DNA from: Synechococcus sp. BIOS-U3-1
GTDB taxonomy: Bacteria; Cyanobacteriota; Cyanobacteriia; PCC-6307; Cyanobiaceae
Assembly (NCBI RefSeq): GCF_014279975.1
Contig: NZ_CP047936.1
Coordinates: forward strand, 1 to 64,000
Direction: 5' to 3'
Length of the DNA stretch: 64,000 nt
Shown: positions 1-10,606 of the stretch, piece after piece
How the letters are laid out: each line of letters opens with the position of its first letter
Position numbering within the stretch: position 1 is the stretch's first letter
Notes under the pieces: model-generated
Databases searched by the model: none
The model's input: only the letters and a program-made list of their open reading frames with translations
Told to the model about the DNA's origin: nothing
Position numbers and translations under genes: made by a program

Positions 1-60
1 TGATGGTTTTCCACGGTTTCCACAGTCCCTACTACGGCTGTTTTAGTTGTTTCTTCTAAA
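1..60. other. oriC: Possible edge of oriC with two DnaA-box-like sites
   Basis: Two tandem sequences close to the DnaA box consensus TTWTCCACA are visible: TTTTCCACG at 7-15 and GTTTCCACA at 16-24. They lie about 150 bases upstream of dnaN. In marine Synechococcus and Prochlorococcus the chromosome is conventionally numbered from dnaN and the origin is thought to lie beside it. Only the edge is in the window, so a full origin cannot be confirmed. The rest of 25-173 shows no other clear element. Confidence 0.45.
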
Positions 61-173
61 AGACTTAAACAGCCAGTAAGCAGCAAGAACAGAACGTTCG
101 TTTTGACCATTGCGCTTCGTGCGTCCCTGTGAAACCGTGGGTGACCTCAGGCCTTGCAGCGGACAACGTCGCC

Positions 174-1340
174 ATGAAACTGGTTTGTTCCCAAACGGAA
201 CTCAACGCTGCGCTGCAACTGGTCAGCAGGGCAGTTGCAGCAAGACCGACCCATCCGGTGCTTGCCAACGTGTTGCTGACCGCGGATGCCGGTACTGATC
301 GATTGAGCCTTACGGGTTTTGACCTCAACCTGGGCATTCAGACGTCTCTCGCAGCGACTGTTGAAACCAGTGGTGCGGTAACGCTGCCGGCGCGCCTTTT
401 TGGTGAGATCGTTTCCCGCCTTTCCAGCGATTCACCCATCACCCTTGTCACAGACGAAGCCGGGGAACAGGTTGAACTCACCAGCCTGAGTGGTAGCTAT
501 CAGATGCGAGGCATGCCCGCGGATGATTATCCGGAGCTGCCTTTGGTCGAGAACGGCACAGCGCTCAAACTGGATCCAGCAGCTCTCGTGAAAGCACTGC
601 GCAGCACCTTGTTTGCCAGCAGTTCTGACGAAGCCAAGCAGCTGCTCACCGGGGTGCATCTGCGTTTTGATCGGACCAGCCTTGAGGCTGCTTCCACGGA
701 TGGTCATCGTCTGGCGGTGCTCAGCGTCGATGATGCATTGCAGGATCCTCTTGCTCATTCTGATCAGGACGATTCGGAAGAGGCTGGTCTCGCTGTCACC
801 CTGCCGGCCCGCTCCCTGCGTGAAGTTGAACGTCTGATGGCGGGATGGAAAGGAACAGACGCAGTGAGTCTGTTTTGCGAAAGCGGTCAAGTGGTGGTTC
901 TAGCCGCTGATCAGATGGTGACCAGTCGCACGCTCGAGGGCACGTATCCCAATTACCGCCAGCTCATTCCTGAGTCGTTTAATCGCACGCTTGATCTTGA
1001 TCGTCGGGCCTTTGTGGCTTCACTTGAACGCATCGCTGTCTTGGCAGATCAGCACAACAATGTTGTCCGCATCGGTAGTGATCCTGAAAAGGGTCTGGTT
1101 CAGATCAGTGCCGATGCTCAGGATGTTGGCAGCGGCTCCGAGTCGCTACCCGCTCAGATTGAAGGTGACCCCGTTCAGATCGCATTCAACGTGCGTTACG
1201 TGCTTGATGGTTTGAAAGCGATGGATTCGGAACGTGTTCGTCTGCAGTGCAATGCCCCGACAACCCCAGCCATCCTTTCACCGTCAGACGATGCATCGGG
1301 TCTCACCTATCTGGTGATGCCTGTTCAGATTCGTTCCTGA
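174..1340 (+). CDS. dnaN: DNA polymerase III beta subunit (sliding clamp)
   Basis: This encodes the ring-shaped clamp that tethers the replicative polymerase to DNA. The 388-residue product starts MKLVCSQTELNAALQ, typical of DnaN, and shows the three repeated clamp subdomains by length and pattern (for example TLPARLFGEIVSRL, STDGHRLAVLS, TYPNYRQLIPE). It ends in the usual clamp C-terminus, LVMPVQIRS. An in-frame GTG at 129 would add 15 residues with no family support, so the ATG at 174 is preferred. It is first of a same-strand run with the PRC-barrel gene, purL and purF, as in other picocyanobacteria. Confidence 0.97.
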   Translation: MKLVCSQTELNAALQLVSRAVAARPTHPVLANVLLTADAGTDRLSLTGFDLNLGIQTSLAATVETSGAVTLPARLFGEIVSRLSSDSPITLVTDEAGEQVELTSLSGSYQMRGMPADDYPELPLVENGTALKLDPAALVKALRSTLFASSSDEAKQLLTGVHLRFDRTSLEAASTDGHRLAVLSVDDALQDPLAHSDQDDSEEAGLAVTLPARSLREVERLMAGWKGTDAVSLFCESGQVVVLAADQMVTSRTLEGTYPNYRQLIPESFNRTLDLDRRAFVASLERIAVLADQHNNVVRIGSDPEKGLVQISADAQDVGSGSESLPAQIEGDPVQIAFNVRYVLDGLKAMDSERVRLQCNAPTTPAILSPSDDASGLTYLVMPVQIRS

Positions 1341-1342
1341 CC

Positions 1343-2113
1343 TTGACGCTGCCTGATCCACTTCTGCTCAGTGATCTGCTGAGGCACCGTGTGCGTTGTG
1401 ATCAAGGACTTGATCACGGCATGGGAGTGATGGCCTGGATGCATCCTCCGGTGCATCGCTTGTTGGGTTGGGTCAGTCGTCCTTCCGCTCTGCGTAACTC
1501 CCGTACGGTCTGGAGACTTGATCAGTGTCGTGGTTTCGATGATCAGCAGGTGTTTGTGAAGGGGGCTCCGTCAGAGATTGATCAGCTCACCCTTGAGCGG
1601 CTTCCCACCTTGCTTGATGCCGATTTGCTCGATGTCGCTGGGGAGCGCCTTGGCCAGGTTGCAGATCTCGCTTTTGTTCCCTCCACCGGCGAGATTCTTC
1701 ATTACCTGGTGTCTCGCAGTGATCCACGTTTGCCAGGAAGCAGCCGCTGGCGGCTGACCCCTGATCGCATCGTTGATCAGCAGCCAGGCTTGGTTTCCAC
1801 TGGCCTTCGTGATCTGGATGATCTTCCCGAGGCGCGCGCCAGTGTTCGTCAGGATTTCGTTCGGAGATCTCGTCACTGGAGGGAGCAGTTGCAACACCTC
1901 GGTGATCGAGCCGGCGAACGGCTTGAGGGGTGGCTGGAGGAACCTCCCTGGGATGAACAGCGGTCTCGCCGTGATCTAGAGGAGCCTGATGTTCGTCCCC
2001 AGGCCATGGATTCAGATCCTCTGGAGGATTGGCAAGACGACGATTGGATCGATCGCGAGCCTGCTATGCAGAATCGTCGGCCTTCCCAACGAGATGGAGA
2101 TCCGTGGATCTGA
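1343..2113 (+). CDS. PRC-barrel domain protein, conserved in picocyanobacteria
   Basis: The 256-residue soluble protein of unknown role sits immediately after dnaN (2-base gap). A PRC-barrel-like segment lies near residues 85-150, around LGQVADLAFVPSTGEILHYL. The C-terminal third is rich in Asp, Glu, Arg and Trp and looks disordered. The TTG at 1343 gives the N-terminus MTLPDPLLLSDLL, which I recall as conserved in this position; a longer reading frame would overlap dnaN by about 95 bases. PRC barrels occur in RimM and photosynthetic reaction-centre proteins, but no specific function can be assigned here. Confidence 0.8.
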   Translation: MTLPDPLLLSDLLRHRVRCDQGLDHGMGVMAWMHPPVHRLLGWVSRPSALRNSRTVWRLDQCRGFDDQQVFVKGAPSEIDQLTLERLPTLLDADLLDVAGERLGQVADLAFVPSTGEILHYLVSRSDPRLPGSSRWRLTPDRIVDQQPGLVSTGLRDLDDLPEARASVRQDFVRRSRHWREQLQHLGDRAGERLEGWLEEPPWDEQRSRRDLEEPDVRPQAMDSDPLEDWQDDDWIDREPAMQNRRPSQRDGDPWI

Positions 2114-2158
2114 GCGGTCACGGTCGGGCTGTCGGCAACACTGGGAGCAGATGACCTG

Positions 2159-4507
2159 TTGACTGTGGTCCAGTCTTCTTCTGTGGCTGAGACGTTTGAT
2201 GTCGCGGCCGCCCTCCGCCAGGAAGGGCTCACGCAACAGGATTACGTCGAGATTCAACGTCGGCTTGGGCGAGACCCCAACCGGGCTGAACTCGGCATGT
2301 TTGGGGTGATGTGGTCAGAGCACTGCTGTTATCGCAACTCCAGACCCCTGCTTAGTGGTTTTCCAACAGAGGGGCCTCGCATTCTGGTGGGTCCCGGTGA
2401 GAACGCCGGTGTGGTGGATCTCGGAGGTGGTCATCGCCTCGCGTTCAAGATCGAGAGCCACAACCATCCTTCGGCAGTGGAACCTTTTCAAGGAGCTGCA
2501 ACAGGTGTTGGTGGAATCCTTCGGGACATTTTCACCATGGGTGCTCGTCCGATTGCTCTGCTGAATGCCTTGCGTTTCGGTCCCCTGGAAGATCCAGCCA
2601 ATGTTGGATTGATGCAGGGCGTGGTGGCTGGCATTGCCCATTACGGCAATTGCGTGGGTGTCCCCACCGTGGGCGGTGAAGTGGCATTTGATCCTTCCTA
2701 CAGCGGAAATCCTCTGGTCAATGCGATGGCCCTCGGTCTGATGGAGACCGATGACATTGTGAAATCCGGTGCTTCGGGCGTTGGTAATCCCGTGATTTAC
2801 GTGGGCAGCACCACGGGTCGTGATGGCATGGGTGGAGCCAGTTTTGCGAGCGCTGAGCTCAGCTCCGCTTCTCTGGATGATCGTCCTGCTGTGCAGGTCG
2901 GAGATCCTTTTTTAGAAAAAGGGTTGATAGAAGCCTGTCTGGAGGCGTTTCAGAGCGGTGATGTGGTCGCTGCTCAAGACATGGGCGCTGCCGGTCTCAC
3001 TTGCAGCTGTTCGGAGATGGCAGCCAAGGGAGATCTGGGAATTGAGCTTGATCTCGACAAGGTGCCTGCTCGAGAGCTGGGTATGACCGCTTACGAATAC
3101 CTGTTATCTGAATCACAGGAGCGCATGCTTTTCGTGGTGCGCGCTGGCCGCGAAGAGCCTCTGATGGAGCGTTTCCGGCGCTGGGGTTTGCAGGCGGCTG
3201 TAGTGGGTCGAGTCTTGGCTGAACCTGTGGTTCGGGTGCTTCAGGCAGGCCTTGTGGCTGCAGAGGTCCCTTCAAGGGCTTTGGCGGAAGACACGCCGAT
3301 CAATCACCACGATTTGCTCAGTGAGCCTCCTGCTGAGATTCAGGAGCTGTGGCGGTGGTCGGAGGCGGATCTCTCTTTGCCGAGCCAGGGCCATGACTGG
3401 AGTCAGAGTCTTCTGCGCTTGTTGGATGATCCAACGATTGCGAGCAAACGCTGGGTGCATCGCCAGTACGACCAGCAGGTATTGGCAAACACCGTGGTGT
3501 CTTCCGGATCCGCAGATGCAGCGGTGATCCGACTTCGGCCTCAGCAGGGTGAAGGATCACTGGATGCCTCCACCAAGGGAGTGGCAGCCACGGTGGATTG
3601 TCCCAACCGTTGGGTTGCACTGGATCCTGAACGAGGTGCCCAGGCAGCTGTTGCCGAAGCCGCACGCAATCTGAGCTGCGTTGGCGCTGAACCCCTTGCC
3701 GTGACCGACAATCTCAATTTCCCTTCTCCTGAAACCCCCAAGGGTTACTGGCAGCTTGCGAAGGCATGCAGTGGTATTTCGGATGCGTGTAGAGCTCTCA
3801 ACACCCCCGTGACCGGTGGCAATGTCTCGCTCTACAACGAGATCAAAGCTGATGACGGCAGCCTGCAGCCGATCCATCCCACGCCTGTGATCGGCATGGT
3901 TGGTGTTGTCAATGACATCGCGACTGTGATTGGCCTGGGATGGCGACAGGCTCAGGATTCCATCTACCTGATTGGTGTCGGCCCTGATGACGCCAAGGCA
4001 CTGTCCCTAAGCCTGGCCGGTAGTGCTTATCAACAGCTGACGACAGGGACTCTTGCTGGTCGACCGCCTCTTCCGGATCTTCCGATGGAAGCCAAGGTTG
4101 GGTGCCTTGTGCGTGAGGCCATCACTCGCGCTCTGCTGGGCTCAGCCCATGACTGCAGTGATGGCGGTCTCTGCGTGGCTTTGGCGGAATCTTCGATTGC
4201 TTCGGGTTTGGGAATCGAGATCGACCTCAGTGTTCAGGGTGTGCGTTTGGATCGCGTTCTCTTTGCTGAAGGTGGGAGTCGGATCGTGGTTTCAGTGAAG
4301 GCAGATCGAGTTCGGCAATGGGAAGCGCTATTAGCTGAGCAGGACGATCTGCCAATCATTCGGATTGGTGTTGTGACCGAAAACCCTTACTTAGAGGTTC
4401 GTGTTGATCAGAACCCTTGCCTGAATCTGGAAATTGAGCAATGTCGTCATGCTTACAACAGTTCACTACCGCGAAGAATTGATGGTGTCGGGAAGGTTGG
4501 TCAATGA
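2159..4507 (+). CDS. purL: Phosphoribosylformylglycinamidine synthase II
   Basis: This is the large amidotransferase-dependent subunit that converts FGAR to FGAM in purine synthesis. The 782-residue size fits the small PurL type, which works with separate PurQ and PurS. Visible family signatures include [15 protein letters not shown] near residue 50, [20 protein letters not shown] near 100, and the second AIRS-like half with GGNVSLYN and HDCSDGGL. The start is TTG at 2159; GTG at 2165 is a close alternative. It precedes purF, separated by an AT-rich gap (4508-4643). Confidence 0.97.
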   Translation: MTVVQSSSVAETFDVAAALRQEGLTQQDYVEIQRRLGRDPNRAELGMFGVMWSEHCCYRNSRPLLSGFPTEGPRILVGPGENAGVVDLGGGHRLAFKIESHNHPSAVEPFQGAATGVGGILRDIFTMGARPIALLNALRFGPLEDPANVGLMQGVVAGIAHYGNCVGVPTVGGEVAFDPSYSGNPLVNAMALGLMETDDIVKSGASGVGNPVIYVGSTTGRDGMGGASFASAELSSASLDDRPAVQVGDPFLEKGLIEACLEAFQSGDVVAAQDMGAAGLTCSCSEMAAKGDLGIELDLDKVPARELGMTAYEYLLSESQERMLFVVRAGREEPLMERFRRWGLQAAVVGRVLAEPVVRVLQAGLVAAEVPSRALAEDTPINHHDLLSEPPAEIQELWRWSEADLSLPSQGHDWSQSLLRLLDDPTIASKRWVHRQYDQQVLANTVVSSGSADAAVIRLRPQQGEGSLDASTKGVAATVDCPNRWVALDPERGAQAAVAEAARNLSCVGAEPLAVTDNLNFPSPETPKGYWQLAKACSGISDACRALNTPVTGGNVSLYNEIKADDGSLQPIHPTPVIGMVGVVNDIATVIGLGWRQAQDSIYLIGVGPDDAKALSLSLAGSAYQQLTTGTLAGRPPLPDLPMEAKVGCLVREAITRALLGSAHDCSDGGLCVALAESSIASGLGIEIDLSVQGVRLDRVLFAEGGSRIVVSVKADRVRQWEALLAEQDDLPIIRIGVVTENPYLEVRVDQNPCLNLEIEQCRHAYNSSLPRRIDGVGKVGQ

Positions 4508-4643
4508 TCACGTGTCGTTTTGCTAATGTTGAAATGATTTTGTTTTGCGCCTTGTTTATCTTTCGCGATGAACGGATTAATGATTTATCTGTGAAATCAT
4601 CAATCATATCTGATTCATTTTTTAACTTTAGCGGCTCGTAATT

Positions 4644-6101
4644 ATGTGTGGAATTATTGGAGTCTTTTCTGTTGATTCTGTTAATCAACAGATCTATGAC
4701 AATCTTTTGCTGCTACAGCATCGCGGACAGGATTCTGCAGGAATCGTCACGATGGACAATTATACATTTCACATCCATAAACAACGTGGGAGGGTTCGTG
4801 AGGCATTCCGAACGCGTGATATGCGCAAACTTCACGGAAATGTTGGCATTGGTCATGTTCGCTATGCCACTAGTGGGGCCGCTGCAGCTGAAGATGAAGT
4901 CCAGCCTTTTTATGTTAACGCTCCTTATGGAATAACCTTTGTTCATAATGGGAACCTGACCAATACTAGTCAGCTCGAACAGGATCTTTTCAAGATTGAT
5001 CGACGCCATACCAACTCTTCTAGTGACACGGAGATGTTGGTTAATGTTCTTGCGACTGAGATCCAATCCCACCTCACCGGTCCTGACCTTTCTCCCGATC
5101 AATTGTTTGATGCTGTGGCCTCCCTGCATTGCAGGGTTAAGGGTTCATACGCAGCGATTGCTCTGATTTCGGGCCGAGGCCTTCTTGCTTTCCGTGATCC
5201 CTTCGGCATTCGGCCGTTGATTCTTGGCCGCAGGACTGCAAAAAATGGAAAGGATGAATGGATTGTTGCGAGTGAATCGCTAGTGATTGAAAATAGTGGC
5301 TATGAAATTGTTCGGGATGTTGAACCTGGAGAAGCGATCTTTATCGACTTTGATTTCAATCTTCATCAACGTCAGTGTGCGCGGTCTTCTCAGCTTGTTC
5401 CCTGCGCTTTTGAATACGTTTATTTGGCGAGGCCAGATTCTGTTATGAACGGAATCTCTGTTTACGAAACAAGGCTTCGTATGGGTGATCTACTTGCAAA
5501 AACAATTATTGACTCATTACCAGCAGGTGATATTGATGTTGTGATGCCAATACCAGATTCAGCTAGACCTTCTGCGATGCAAGTGGCGAAACAACTTGGG
5601 ATTGAATATCGAGAAGGATTTTATAAGAACCGTTATGTCGGTCGAACTTTCATCATGCCTGGTCAGGCTGAAAGGAAAAAATCAGTGCGCCAAAAACTTA
5701 ATGCATTAGGCACTGAATTTACTGGCAAAAATGTTCTGATCGTTGATGACTCAATTGTTCGTGGTACGACCTCCAAGGAAATTGTGCAGATGGCGCGTGA
5801 CGCTGGTGCGAATCAGGTCACATTCACATCGGCTGCACCTCCTGTGCGCTTCCCCAATGTGTATGGGATCAACATGCCCACTAGGGGAGAGCTCTTAGCT
5901 CATGGACGGTCGATCGATCAAATCGCAGATGTGCTTGCTGCGGATCATGTTGTTTATCAGAGCGTAGAAAATCTTAAGAAAAGCATCGTTCAAGGAACTG
6001 ATATTGAGGATCTTGAAATGTCCTGTTTTGATGGTCAATATGTAACTGGAGATATTGATGAAAACTACTTCAAGTGGTTGGAGGGTAATTGTAGCTCTTG
6101 A
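4644..6101 (+). CDS. purF: Amidophosphoribosyltransferase
   Basis: This catalyses the first committed step of purine synthesis, PRPP plus glutamine to phosphoribosylamine. The 485-residue protein begins MCGIIGVFS, so Cys2 becomes the N-terminal glutamine amidotransferase nucleophile after Met removal, which fixes the start. GHVRYATSG (near residue 70) belongs to the Ntn domain; the PRPP-binding loop VLIVDDSIVRGTTS is near residue 365. The gene and its upstream gap are visibly more AT-rich than purL or the next gene. Regulation is not apparent, although the gap could hold its own promoter. Confidence 0.97.
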   Translation: MCGIIGVFSVDSVNQQIYDNLLLLQHRGQDSAGIVTMDNYTFHIHKQRGRVREAFRTRDMRKLHGNVGIGHVRYATSGAAAAEDEVQPFYVNAPYGITFVHNGNLTNTSQLEQDLFKIDRRHTNSSSDTEMLVNVLATEIQSHLTGPDLSPDQLFDAVASLHCRVKGSYAAIALISGRGLLAFRDPFGIRPLILGRRTAKNGKDEWIVASESLVIENSGYEIVRDVEPGEAIFIDFDFNLHQRQCARSSQLVPCAFEYVYLARPDSVMNGISVYETRLRMGDLLAKTIIDSLPAGDIDVVMPIPDSARPSAMQVAKQLGIEYREGFYKNRYVGRTFIMPGQAERKKSVRQKLNALGTEFTGKNVLIVDDSIVRGTTSKEIVQMARDAGANQVTFTSAAPPVRFPNVYGINMPTRGELLAHGRSIDQIADVLAADHVVYQSVENLKKSIVQGTDIEDLEMSCFDGQYVTGDIDENYFKWLEGNCSS

Positions 6102-6131
6102 AATAAAGCTCTTGCTTCAGTTTGAATAAAT

Positions 6132-8633
6132 TCAGTTCAGAAGAGGAACAAGTTGAACCAGTGTTTCTTCTGCTTTGAATATGAGCTGTGTGGGTTGATT
6201 GCTATCCAAGCTGATTGTTGTGTTGTGGATGCGGGCATGGCGTCCCTTGTTGGTCACCACACCCACCAGATCTGCGCTTTCACAGACTGAGACAAGGTGA
6301 TCGCTTTGCTTGGCATCGCCGTTCAGGTTTACAGCGATCTCTCCAAGATCTCCACGTTTGCATCGGCGTAGTTCACTGAGGGAAAGGCGAATGAGACCAC
6401 CGTTGTTGGTTCCGATCAGCACTTCTCCACTGTTGATTGATTTAGAGCAGGTGCTATCGGCGGGTTGGCTGACTGCTCCCACTAGGTTTTCTCCGGGCAG
6501 CATGCGCATGGTCATTGGCCCCTGAGCCAATTTGCCCATCAAGGGCAGGCATTGCTCTTCAACTGGCAGGCAAAGAATGCGACCGATGTCACTCACAAGA
6601 GCGACCGTTCCACCTTCTTCGCAAATCACTGCTGAAAGCAGTGAGACGCCTTCCTTCAGCTTCAAGATGGTGGCGGCGCGACCCGAAAGCTCCTGAATCT
6701 CATCCAATGGAAGTCGTTTGAGGCGTCCGTCCGTGGTCAGCAGACCGAGAGACATGCGGCTGTTGCTGTTTTTGTCATCGACAGCGGGAAGTCGAAGCAG
6801 GGTGATGACCTTTTCGCCTTCTAATGCGGTCGGCAGGAAGCGCTCCAACCCGCCAGGTTGCTGGCCAGCAAACTCCCAACGCACCAGTGCGATGCGACCA
6901 CTGGCGGTGAGTGCCAGCAGTCGTGGTGCAGGGTTGATCGGCAGGATTAGTCGCGCAGGAGAGGGTTCGTCACCCAGACCGACTGCTTCATTCAGATGTA
7001 ATCGGCCGAGCAGCTGGGGGCTCACCACCTTCACCTGACCGTCGGTTTGGATCAGGATCCGCGATTCAGGTGGTAGAGCATCGAGCGCCTGACGGCGTTG
7101 CAGTTCTGCATTGGGTCGCTGGCTTGCAGCTCGTTCTGCCAGCAGGTGATCGCCTCCTTCCACCAGTCGAGTGCGGCGTGGGGTGGCAAAACGTTTTTTC
7201 AGTTGGCGGAGTTCCTGAACCAGGGCATCTAGCAGCTGTTCGCGATTGTCCAGCAACAGCCTCAGTCTTTGCCGTTCAGCTCGCAGTTCATCAGCTTCCT
7301 GGCGCAGGCTCTGCTGCTCTAGGCCAGTGAGCCGCCGCAATGGCATGGCCAGAACCGCATCAGCCTGCCGCTCGCTCAGATCCAGCTGCACCATCAGGCT
7401 CGCTCGGGCTGTTGATGCGTCGCGCGCCTCTTGAATCATGGCGATGACTTTCTGCAGGGAAGCCAGGGCCGTGATCAGACCTTCCACCACCTCGAGCCGG
7501 TCTTCCGTTTTGCGCAGGGCATGGCTGGTCCGGCGAATCAGGGTTAGCTCCCGATACTCCAGGAAGGTCTGCAACATTCGACGCAGCGACAGTTGCCGAG
7601 GTTGACCGTCAACCAGGGCCAGAAGGATGGCTCCGAAATTGCTCTGCAGAGACGTTCTTCGCTGTAAGTCCTTCAGAACGGTTTCTGTATCGGCGTCTCG
7701 CCTCAGTTCCACCACAATCCGCATCCCTTCGCGGTCGCTTTCATCGCGAATGTCGGCAATGCCACCGATCTTTCCGTCGTTGACTTGTTCAGCAAGCTTT
7801 TCGATCCAGCCAGCCTTGCTCAATTGATAAGGCAGCTCAGTGACAATCACCGCATTGCGCTTGTGTTTGCCCTTTCCAGGCTGTACCTCTTCGATATGGG
7901 TGACGCCCAGCATCGGAATGCTGCCGCGACCGCGGAGATAGGTGTCACGAATTCCGCTGCCCAGCAGCACTTCACCGCCTGTAGGGAAATCTGGCCCTGG
8001 GATCAGAGCTAGTAACTTCTCATCGCTTAGATCAGGTTTTCTCACCAGCGCCACCAAGCCATCCACCACTTCACCGAGGTTGTGGGGGGGGATGCTGGTG
8101 GCCATGCCGACCGCAATGCCGGCGCAGCCGTTCAGAAGCAGAAACGGCAGCTGTGCTGGCAGAACCGTCGGTTCCTGCTGGGATCCATCGAAGTTGGCAG
8201 CGAAATCGACTGTGTCGTCGCCGATCTCATCCAGCAGTGCCTCATGGGCGATCGGTGCCAGCCGCGTTTCGGTGTAACGCATTGCAGCAGGTGGGTCATC
8301 GTCCACGGAACCGAAGTTGCCGTGGCCGTCCAGCAGCGGGTGGCGGCTTGAAAAGGTCTGGACTTGCCGAACAAGGGCGTCGTAAACCGCCTGATCGCCG
8401 TGAGGGTGGTACTTACCGAGAACGTCTCCAACAACGCGGGCGCATTTGCGATAGGGGCGATCAGGGGTCAGCCCAAGTTCGTGCATCGCGTAGAGGATGC
8501 GTCTCTGAACCGGTTTGAGACCGTCGCGGACATCAGGCAAAGCCCGACCCACGATCACGCTCATCGCGTACTCGAGATAGGAGCGCTGCATCTCGTGATG
8601 CAGGGCGATCGGTTGAACGCGCTCCTCGGCCAT
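6132..8633 (-). CDS. parC: Type II topoisomerase subunit A (ParC/GyrA-like)
   Basis: This is the DNA-cleaving A subunit of DNA gyrase or topoisomerase IV, 833 residues. The breakage-reunion domain is clear: [35 protein letters not shown] and the catalytic Tyr in [11 protein letters not shown] near residue 120. The C-terminal beta-pinwheel has no canonical QRRGGKG GyrA box, only a weak CKRGDLGEI-like stretch near residue 765. I therefore lean to a ParC-type or divergent GyrA. It converges on purF with a 30-base gap and is followed on the same strand by the TPR gene upstream. Assignment to gyrase or topo IV is uncertain. Confidence 0.9.
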   Translation of the reverse strand: MAEERVQPIALHHEMQRSYLEYAMSVIVGRALPDVRDGLKPVQRRILYAMHELGLTPDRPYRKCARVVGDVLGKYHPHGDQAVYDALVRQVQTFSSRHPLLDGHGNFGSVDDDPPAAMRYTETRLAPIAHEALLDEIGDDTVDFAANFDGSQQEPTVLPAQLPFLLLNGCAGIAVGMATSIPPHNLGEVVDGLVALVRKPDLSDEKLLALIPGPDFPTGGEVLLGSGIRDTYLRGRGSIPMLGVTHIEEVQPGKGKHKRNAVIVTELPYQLSKAGWIEKLAEQVNDGKIGGIADIRDESDREGMRIVVELRRDADTETVLKDLQRRTSLQSNFGAILLALVDGQPRQLSLRRMLQTFLEYRELTLIRRTSHALRKTEDRLEVVEGLITALASLQKVIAMIQEARDASTARASLMVQLDLSERQADAVLAMPLRRLTGLEQQSLRQEADELRAERQRLRLLLDNREQLLDALVQELRQLKKRFATPRRTRLVEGGDHLLAERAASQRPNAELQRRQALDALPPESRILIQTDGQVKVVSPQLLGRLHLNEAVGLGDEPSPARLILPINPAPRLLALTASGRIALVRWEFAGQQPGGLERFLPTALEGEKVITLLRLPAVDDKNSNSRMSLGLLTTDGRLKRLPLDEIQELSGRAATILKLKEGVSLLSAVICEEGGTVALVSDIGRILCLPVEEQCLPLMGKLAQGPMTMRMLPGENLVGAVSQPADSTCSKSINSGEVLIGTNNGGLIRLSLSELRRCKRGDLGEIAVNLNGDAKQSDHLVSVCESADLVGVVTNKGRHARIHNTTISLDSNQPTQLIFKAEETLVQLVPLLN

Positions 8634-8688
8634 CCGCTCCGGAATCTAGAAAGCAGAAGGCGTTAAGCCTACAGATCTTCCTCCTGAA

Positions 8689-9588
8689 TCACTCAGCTGA
8701 TTTGGGATCGGCATTGGCTTCAGCACGTTCGACGGTTCCTCTGAGGCTGGGTGTCGTCAGCAGAACGTCAGTCGCCTGGCGAAGTTTCGAGCCCCAGAGT
8801 TGATTCTGCTGATGGCCTGGAAGCACATAATTAGGATCTTCAGCGAGCGCTTTGCTAGCCAGTTCAATCGATTCAGCGTCGCCCGGAGTCTGTTGATTGA
8901 GTGCAGCGGCCAGAGCCAGCATCGGTTCAGGATTGCGTTTGATCGCCAGCACCGAGCGCCAGCGTTTGATGGCTTCGGCTATGTCGCCCATCTCGAACAG
9001 CACAAGAGCCTGGTTATTCAGAGCTTCCCAGAAGCTGGGTTTGATCGTTGTGGCCCGTTCAAAAGCCTTCAAAGCTTTCTTCAGGTCCGACTGCATGACG
9101 CGGGCATTGCCGAGATCAAAGTAGGCACCGGCATTTTTAGGGTCCAGTCGCAGGCCCTCATTGAGCAGGGAGATGGCGTCATCTGGACGCTCGTCCCGCA
9201 GTGCAATGGACGCTTCTGCAAACCAGAGTCCGGCTTTCCCCGGTTTCAGTGCTTTGGCCTTGGCCAATGATTCAGCGGCCTCTTTGAGCTGATCACTGCG
9301 CAACTGGGCTTCGGCCAGAACGGACCACAGTCGTTCGTCATTGGGCTGGAGTCTGACGGCCAGTGCAGCGAGGCTTGCGGCTTCCTCAGGTTGACCCAGG
9401 CGCAGCAACTGTGCAGCTGTACGGCCGATGCCGACGCCGGCACCTTCCAGTTCCTGGGCACTGGGTGTATACACATAGGGAGTGAGAGCCCTGACCGGTG
9501 CAGCACTGAGAGCACCGATGGTTCCGGTCAGCATCGTGATCATCAGAGCCTGATGCCAGCTCCGTCCTCTACGAGCTTGAACTCCCAT
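8689..9588 (-). CDS. Exported TPR-repeat protein
   Basis: The 299-residue protein has an N-terminal hydrophobic stretch (about residues 14-35, ending APVRA) that looks like a signal peptide or anchor. Tandem tetratricopeptide repeats follow from about residue 55 to 240, for example LAALAVRLQPNDERLW and AYFDLGNARVMQSDLKKALK. TPRs mediate protein-protein contacts, and the partner is unknown. The gene lies between queG and the topoisomerase gene on the same strand, the order found in other picocyanobacteria. It probably acts in the periplasm or at a membrane. Confidence 0.85.
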   Translation of the reverse strand: MGVQARRGRSWHQALMITMLTGTIGALSAAPVRALTPYVYTPSAQELEGAGVGIGRTAAQLLRLGQPEEAASLAALAVRLQPNDERLWSVLAEAQLRSDQLKEAAESLAKAKALKPGKAGLWFAEASIALRDERPDDAISLLNEGLRLDPKNAGAYFDLGNARVMQSDLKKALKAFERATTIKPSFWEALNNQALVLFEMGDIAEAIKRWRSVLAIKRNPEPMLALAAALNQQTPGDAESIELASKALAEDPNYVLPGHQQNQLWGSKLRQATDVLLTTPSLRGTVERAEANADPKSAE

Positions 9589-9602
9589 CTCTGAACCAAG
9601 AA

Positions 9603-10589
9603 TCAGTCCACACTAGGGGGGTTATCAGGTCTCGCTGCAGCGGCATTGCGTCTCCACATCCATGGTTTGATGCGGCGTAGAGCTGATCCCCGCAGCCGCT
9701 CATCCCAATCCTGATCCGTCCAGGTCTGGACCTGCTCGGCCTTGAGGTCCAATAGCCAGGATCTTGGTTGCACATCAGGATCATCGCTGGATGGAATCAC
9801 GCCCTGGTTGAAAGGGCAGACGTCCTGGCAGATGTCACATCCGGCGACCCAGGGGCCCATGGCTTCGGCGATGGCTGCGGGCAGTTCCGGATTGCGGTTT
9901 TCCAGGGTGTGAAAAGCGATGCAGCGCCGCGCATCCACTACAAAAGGTTCCGTGATCGCACTGGTTGGGCAGGCGTCGATACAGGCGCGGCATTGCCCGC
10001 ATCGTGCTTTGGCTGGTTGATCGGCCTGGAGTTGTTCCGTGGTGATGAGATGACCGATCACCATCCATGAGCCCCTTCTGGCGTGGATCACGTTGCTGTG
10101 TTTGCCGATCCAGCCAAGCCCTGCCTCTTCCGCCCAGGCTTTGTCGAGAAGTGGTTCAGCATCCACGCAGACGCGCCAGCGACACTGAGGTCGGATTGTT
10201 TCCAGCCAGCGGCCGACCCGTCGAAGGCGCTGATTCACGACCCTGTGGTAATCCCTTCCCCAGGCGTAGCGGGCGACCGCCAGACGGTCTGGAGGCCGCT
10301 CTGCAGCGACGTGATAATTCAAGCCCACCGCCAGGATGCTTTGAGCTCCTTCCAGCAGGCTTGCTGCTGAAAGGCGACGTGGTGCCGCCATCCATTTCAT
10401 GTCTGCTTGGTGGCCCGCCTCCAACCAGCGCTGCAATGCAGCAGTCCGCAGTTGTAATCGTTGGCTGCCTGGCAACAAGGCGATGCCAACTGGGTCGAAT
10501 CCCTCTTCCTTGGCCCGTTGCTTGAGGGCCAGGCTCAGCTCTGCAACGTTGGCTGGAACATTCAAAAATCCGACCTTAAAGTTGGACAC
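9603..10589 (-). CDS. queG: Epoxyqueuosine reductase
   Basis: This catalyses the last step of queuosine synthesis in tRNA, reduction of epoxyqueuosine. The 328-residue protein carries two ferredoxin-like [4Fe-4S] motifs near residues 200-260: CGQCRACIDACPT and CDICQDVCPFN. The N-terminal cobalamin-binding part shows SILAVGLNYH. The GTG start at 10589 gives MSNFKVGFLN; a few of these residues may be extra, since the QueG fold starts at about residue 14. It is 17 bases from a divergent membrane-protein gene and 14 bases from the TPR gene. Confidence 0.93.
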   Translation of the reverse strand: MSNFKVGFLNVPANVAELSLALKQRAKEEGFDPVGIALLPGSQRLQLRTAALQRWLEAGHQADMKWMAAPRRLSAASLLEGAQSILAVGLNYHVAAERPPDRLAVARYAWGRDYHRVVNQRLRRVGRWLETIRPQCRWRVCVDAEPLLDKAWAEEAGLGWIGKHSNVIHARRGSWMVIGHLITTEQLQADQPAKARCGQCRACIDACPTSAITEPFVVDARRCIAFHTLENRNPELPAAIAEAMGPWVAGCDICQDVCPFNQGVIPSSDDPDVQPRSWLLDLKAEQVQTWTDQDWDERLRGSALRRIKPWMWRRNAAAARPDNPPSVD

Positions 10590-10606
10590 CCTTTTGGCAT
10601 CGTGCC

